Source: Natronospiraceae bacterium
GTDB taxonomy: Bacteria; Pseudomonadota; Gammaproteobacteria; Natronospirales; Natronospiraceae
Assembly (NCBI GenBank): GCA_007133205.1
Contig: SLND01000176.1
Span: forward strand, 1 to 38,697
Direction of reading: 5' to 3'
Length of the DNA stretch: 38,697 nt
In this document: positions 37,794 to 38,697 of the stretch, piece after piece
Position numbering within the stretch: the first letter of the stretch is position 1
Layout of the letters: the number at the start of each line of letters is the position of its first letter
Notes under the pieces: generated by a model
The model's input: the letters and a program-made list of their open reading frames with translations, nothing else
The model's database searches: none
What the model was told of the DNA's origin: nothing
Position numbers and translations under genes: made by a program

Positions 37794-38177
37794 TCAGTTG
37801 ATGACACCGGGAACGGCGAGTCGAAACGCCTCGATCGGCGCTTCAAATTCACTGCCGTCGTCCCCTTCCATCTGGTAGCGGCCCTCCATGGATCCCACCG
37901 GTGTGGCGAGGATGGTGCCGCTGGTATAGCGATAGGATTCGCCGGGGTCCAGGTGGGGGAATTCGCCGACCACGCCTTCGCCCGACACTTCCTGTACCTT
38001 TCCGTTGGCATCCGTGATGCGCCAGCGCCGCCCGAGCAGGCGGGCGGGGATGCTGCCCTCGTTGCGCATGGTGATGGTGTAGGAGAAGACGTAACGCTCC
38101 TGCTCCGGATCTGACTGATCGGCCAGATAGCGAGTTTCCACGTCGACTTGTATCTCGTGAGTGCCTGGATCGCTCAT
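37794..38177 (-). CDS. apaG: ApaG domain protein
   Basis: 127 aa; YVFSYTITMRNEGSIPARLLGRRWRITDANGKVQEVSGEGVVGEFPHLDPGESYRYTSGTILATPVGSMEGRYQM. Confidence 0.97.
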   Translation of the reverse strand: MSDPGTHEIQVDVETRYLADQSDPEQERYVFSYTITMRNEGSIPARLLGRRWRITDANGKVQEVSGEGVVGEFPHLDPGESYRYTSGTILATPVGSMEGRYQMEGDDGSEFEAPIEAFRLAVPGVIN

Positions 38178-38292
38178 TGCGCCTGGGTCTTTTGCCTGGG
38201 TCTTGTGCCAATGTCGGGGAGTGGGCCGGGAGATCTCCCGGCGCCTGCGGTGAACCCCCCATTGTAACCTACCTTGCGAACCGGAGCGGAGT

Positions 38293-38697
38293 TCAGGCTC
38301 CGGTGTCTCGCAGGCGTACGGCGAGCACGTCGCAGGGCGCGCGGTGCACCACCGAGCGCTCGGTCGAGCCCAGCAGGAGGGCGAGGCCGTGGCGTTCGCG
38401 GCTGCCGAGGACCAGAAGATCCGCGCCCAGTTCGCCGGCAGTGCGCTTGAGTTCGCTCTTGGTCTGGCCGATCTCGACCAGTTGATGCTCCGGCTTGATG
38501 TCCATGCGCTCGATCAGCTTCTCCAGACGCTGGCGCGCGCTGTCGATCAGTTCTTCTTCCATGTCGACCGGGGGTGGGAGCAGGGCCTCGCCGGCGGGAT
38601 CGACCGGAATGTACTCGACCACGTGCAGCAGTGAGAGGCGGGCGCCGGTGGCGCGGGCAATATCCCGGGCCCGTTCGACCACCGCATCGCTGTCTTC
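38293..38697 (-). CDS. Universal stress protein family, N-terminus beyond window
   Basis: Open frame to window edge; ARDIARATGARLSLLHVVEYIP … ADLLVLGSRERHGLALLLGSTERSVVHRAPCDVLAVR. Confidence 0.9.
   Translation of the reverse strand, partial: EDSDAVVERARDIARATGARLSLLHVVEYIPVDPAGEALLPPPVDMEEELIDSARQRLEKLIERMDIKPEHQLVEIGQTKSELKRTAGELGADLLVLGSRERHGLALLLGSTERSVVHRAPCDVLAVRLRDTGA

Overview
GC-rich chromosomal window, probably gammaproteobacterial (lgt-thyA, folA and apaH-apaG are all present). I can support about 30 protein-coding genes and no rRNA, tRNA, CRISPR or transposase gene. Left to right: partial amidohydrolase; phhB/phhA (minus); ispG; an MFS transporter; a DUF885 lipoprotein; the glycine cleavage genes gcvT-gcvH-gcvPA-[tpx]-gcvPB with a PfkB-type kinase downstream; a 934-aa tandem trypsin/PDZ protease resembling eukaryotic Nma111/Deg7; an RlmI-type methyltransferase; lgt-thyA; a predicted envelope protein; mgtE; a TMEM165/GDT1-type exporter behind a yybP-ykoY (Mn2+) riboswitch; folA; a Zur-type regulator; then a kynurenine / 3-hydroxyanthranilate meta-cleavage block (kmo, kynU, membrane hydrolase, delta-60-type lipoprotein, cyclase-family formamidase, ACMSD, HAAO, RidA-type deaminase, semialdehyde dehydrogenase, SDR); apaH-apaG; partial universal stress protein. 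The most striking non-coding content is a set of intergenic inverted elements: three REP doublets with compensatory stem changes, and three families of inverted short-tandem-repeat elements (heptad GCTTGTN, nonamer NNCACGAAG, and CGCAGAG), including one composite in which a CGCAGAG palindrome encloses a REP doublet. The strongest candidates for follow-up are these elements, the riboswitch with its candidate switching helix, the Nma111-like protease, and the kyn block lying between folA and apaH.
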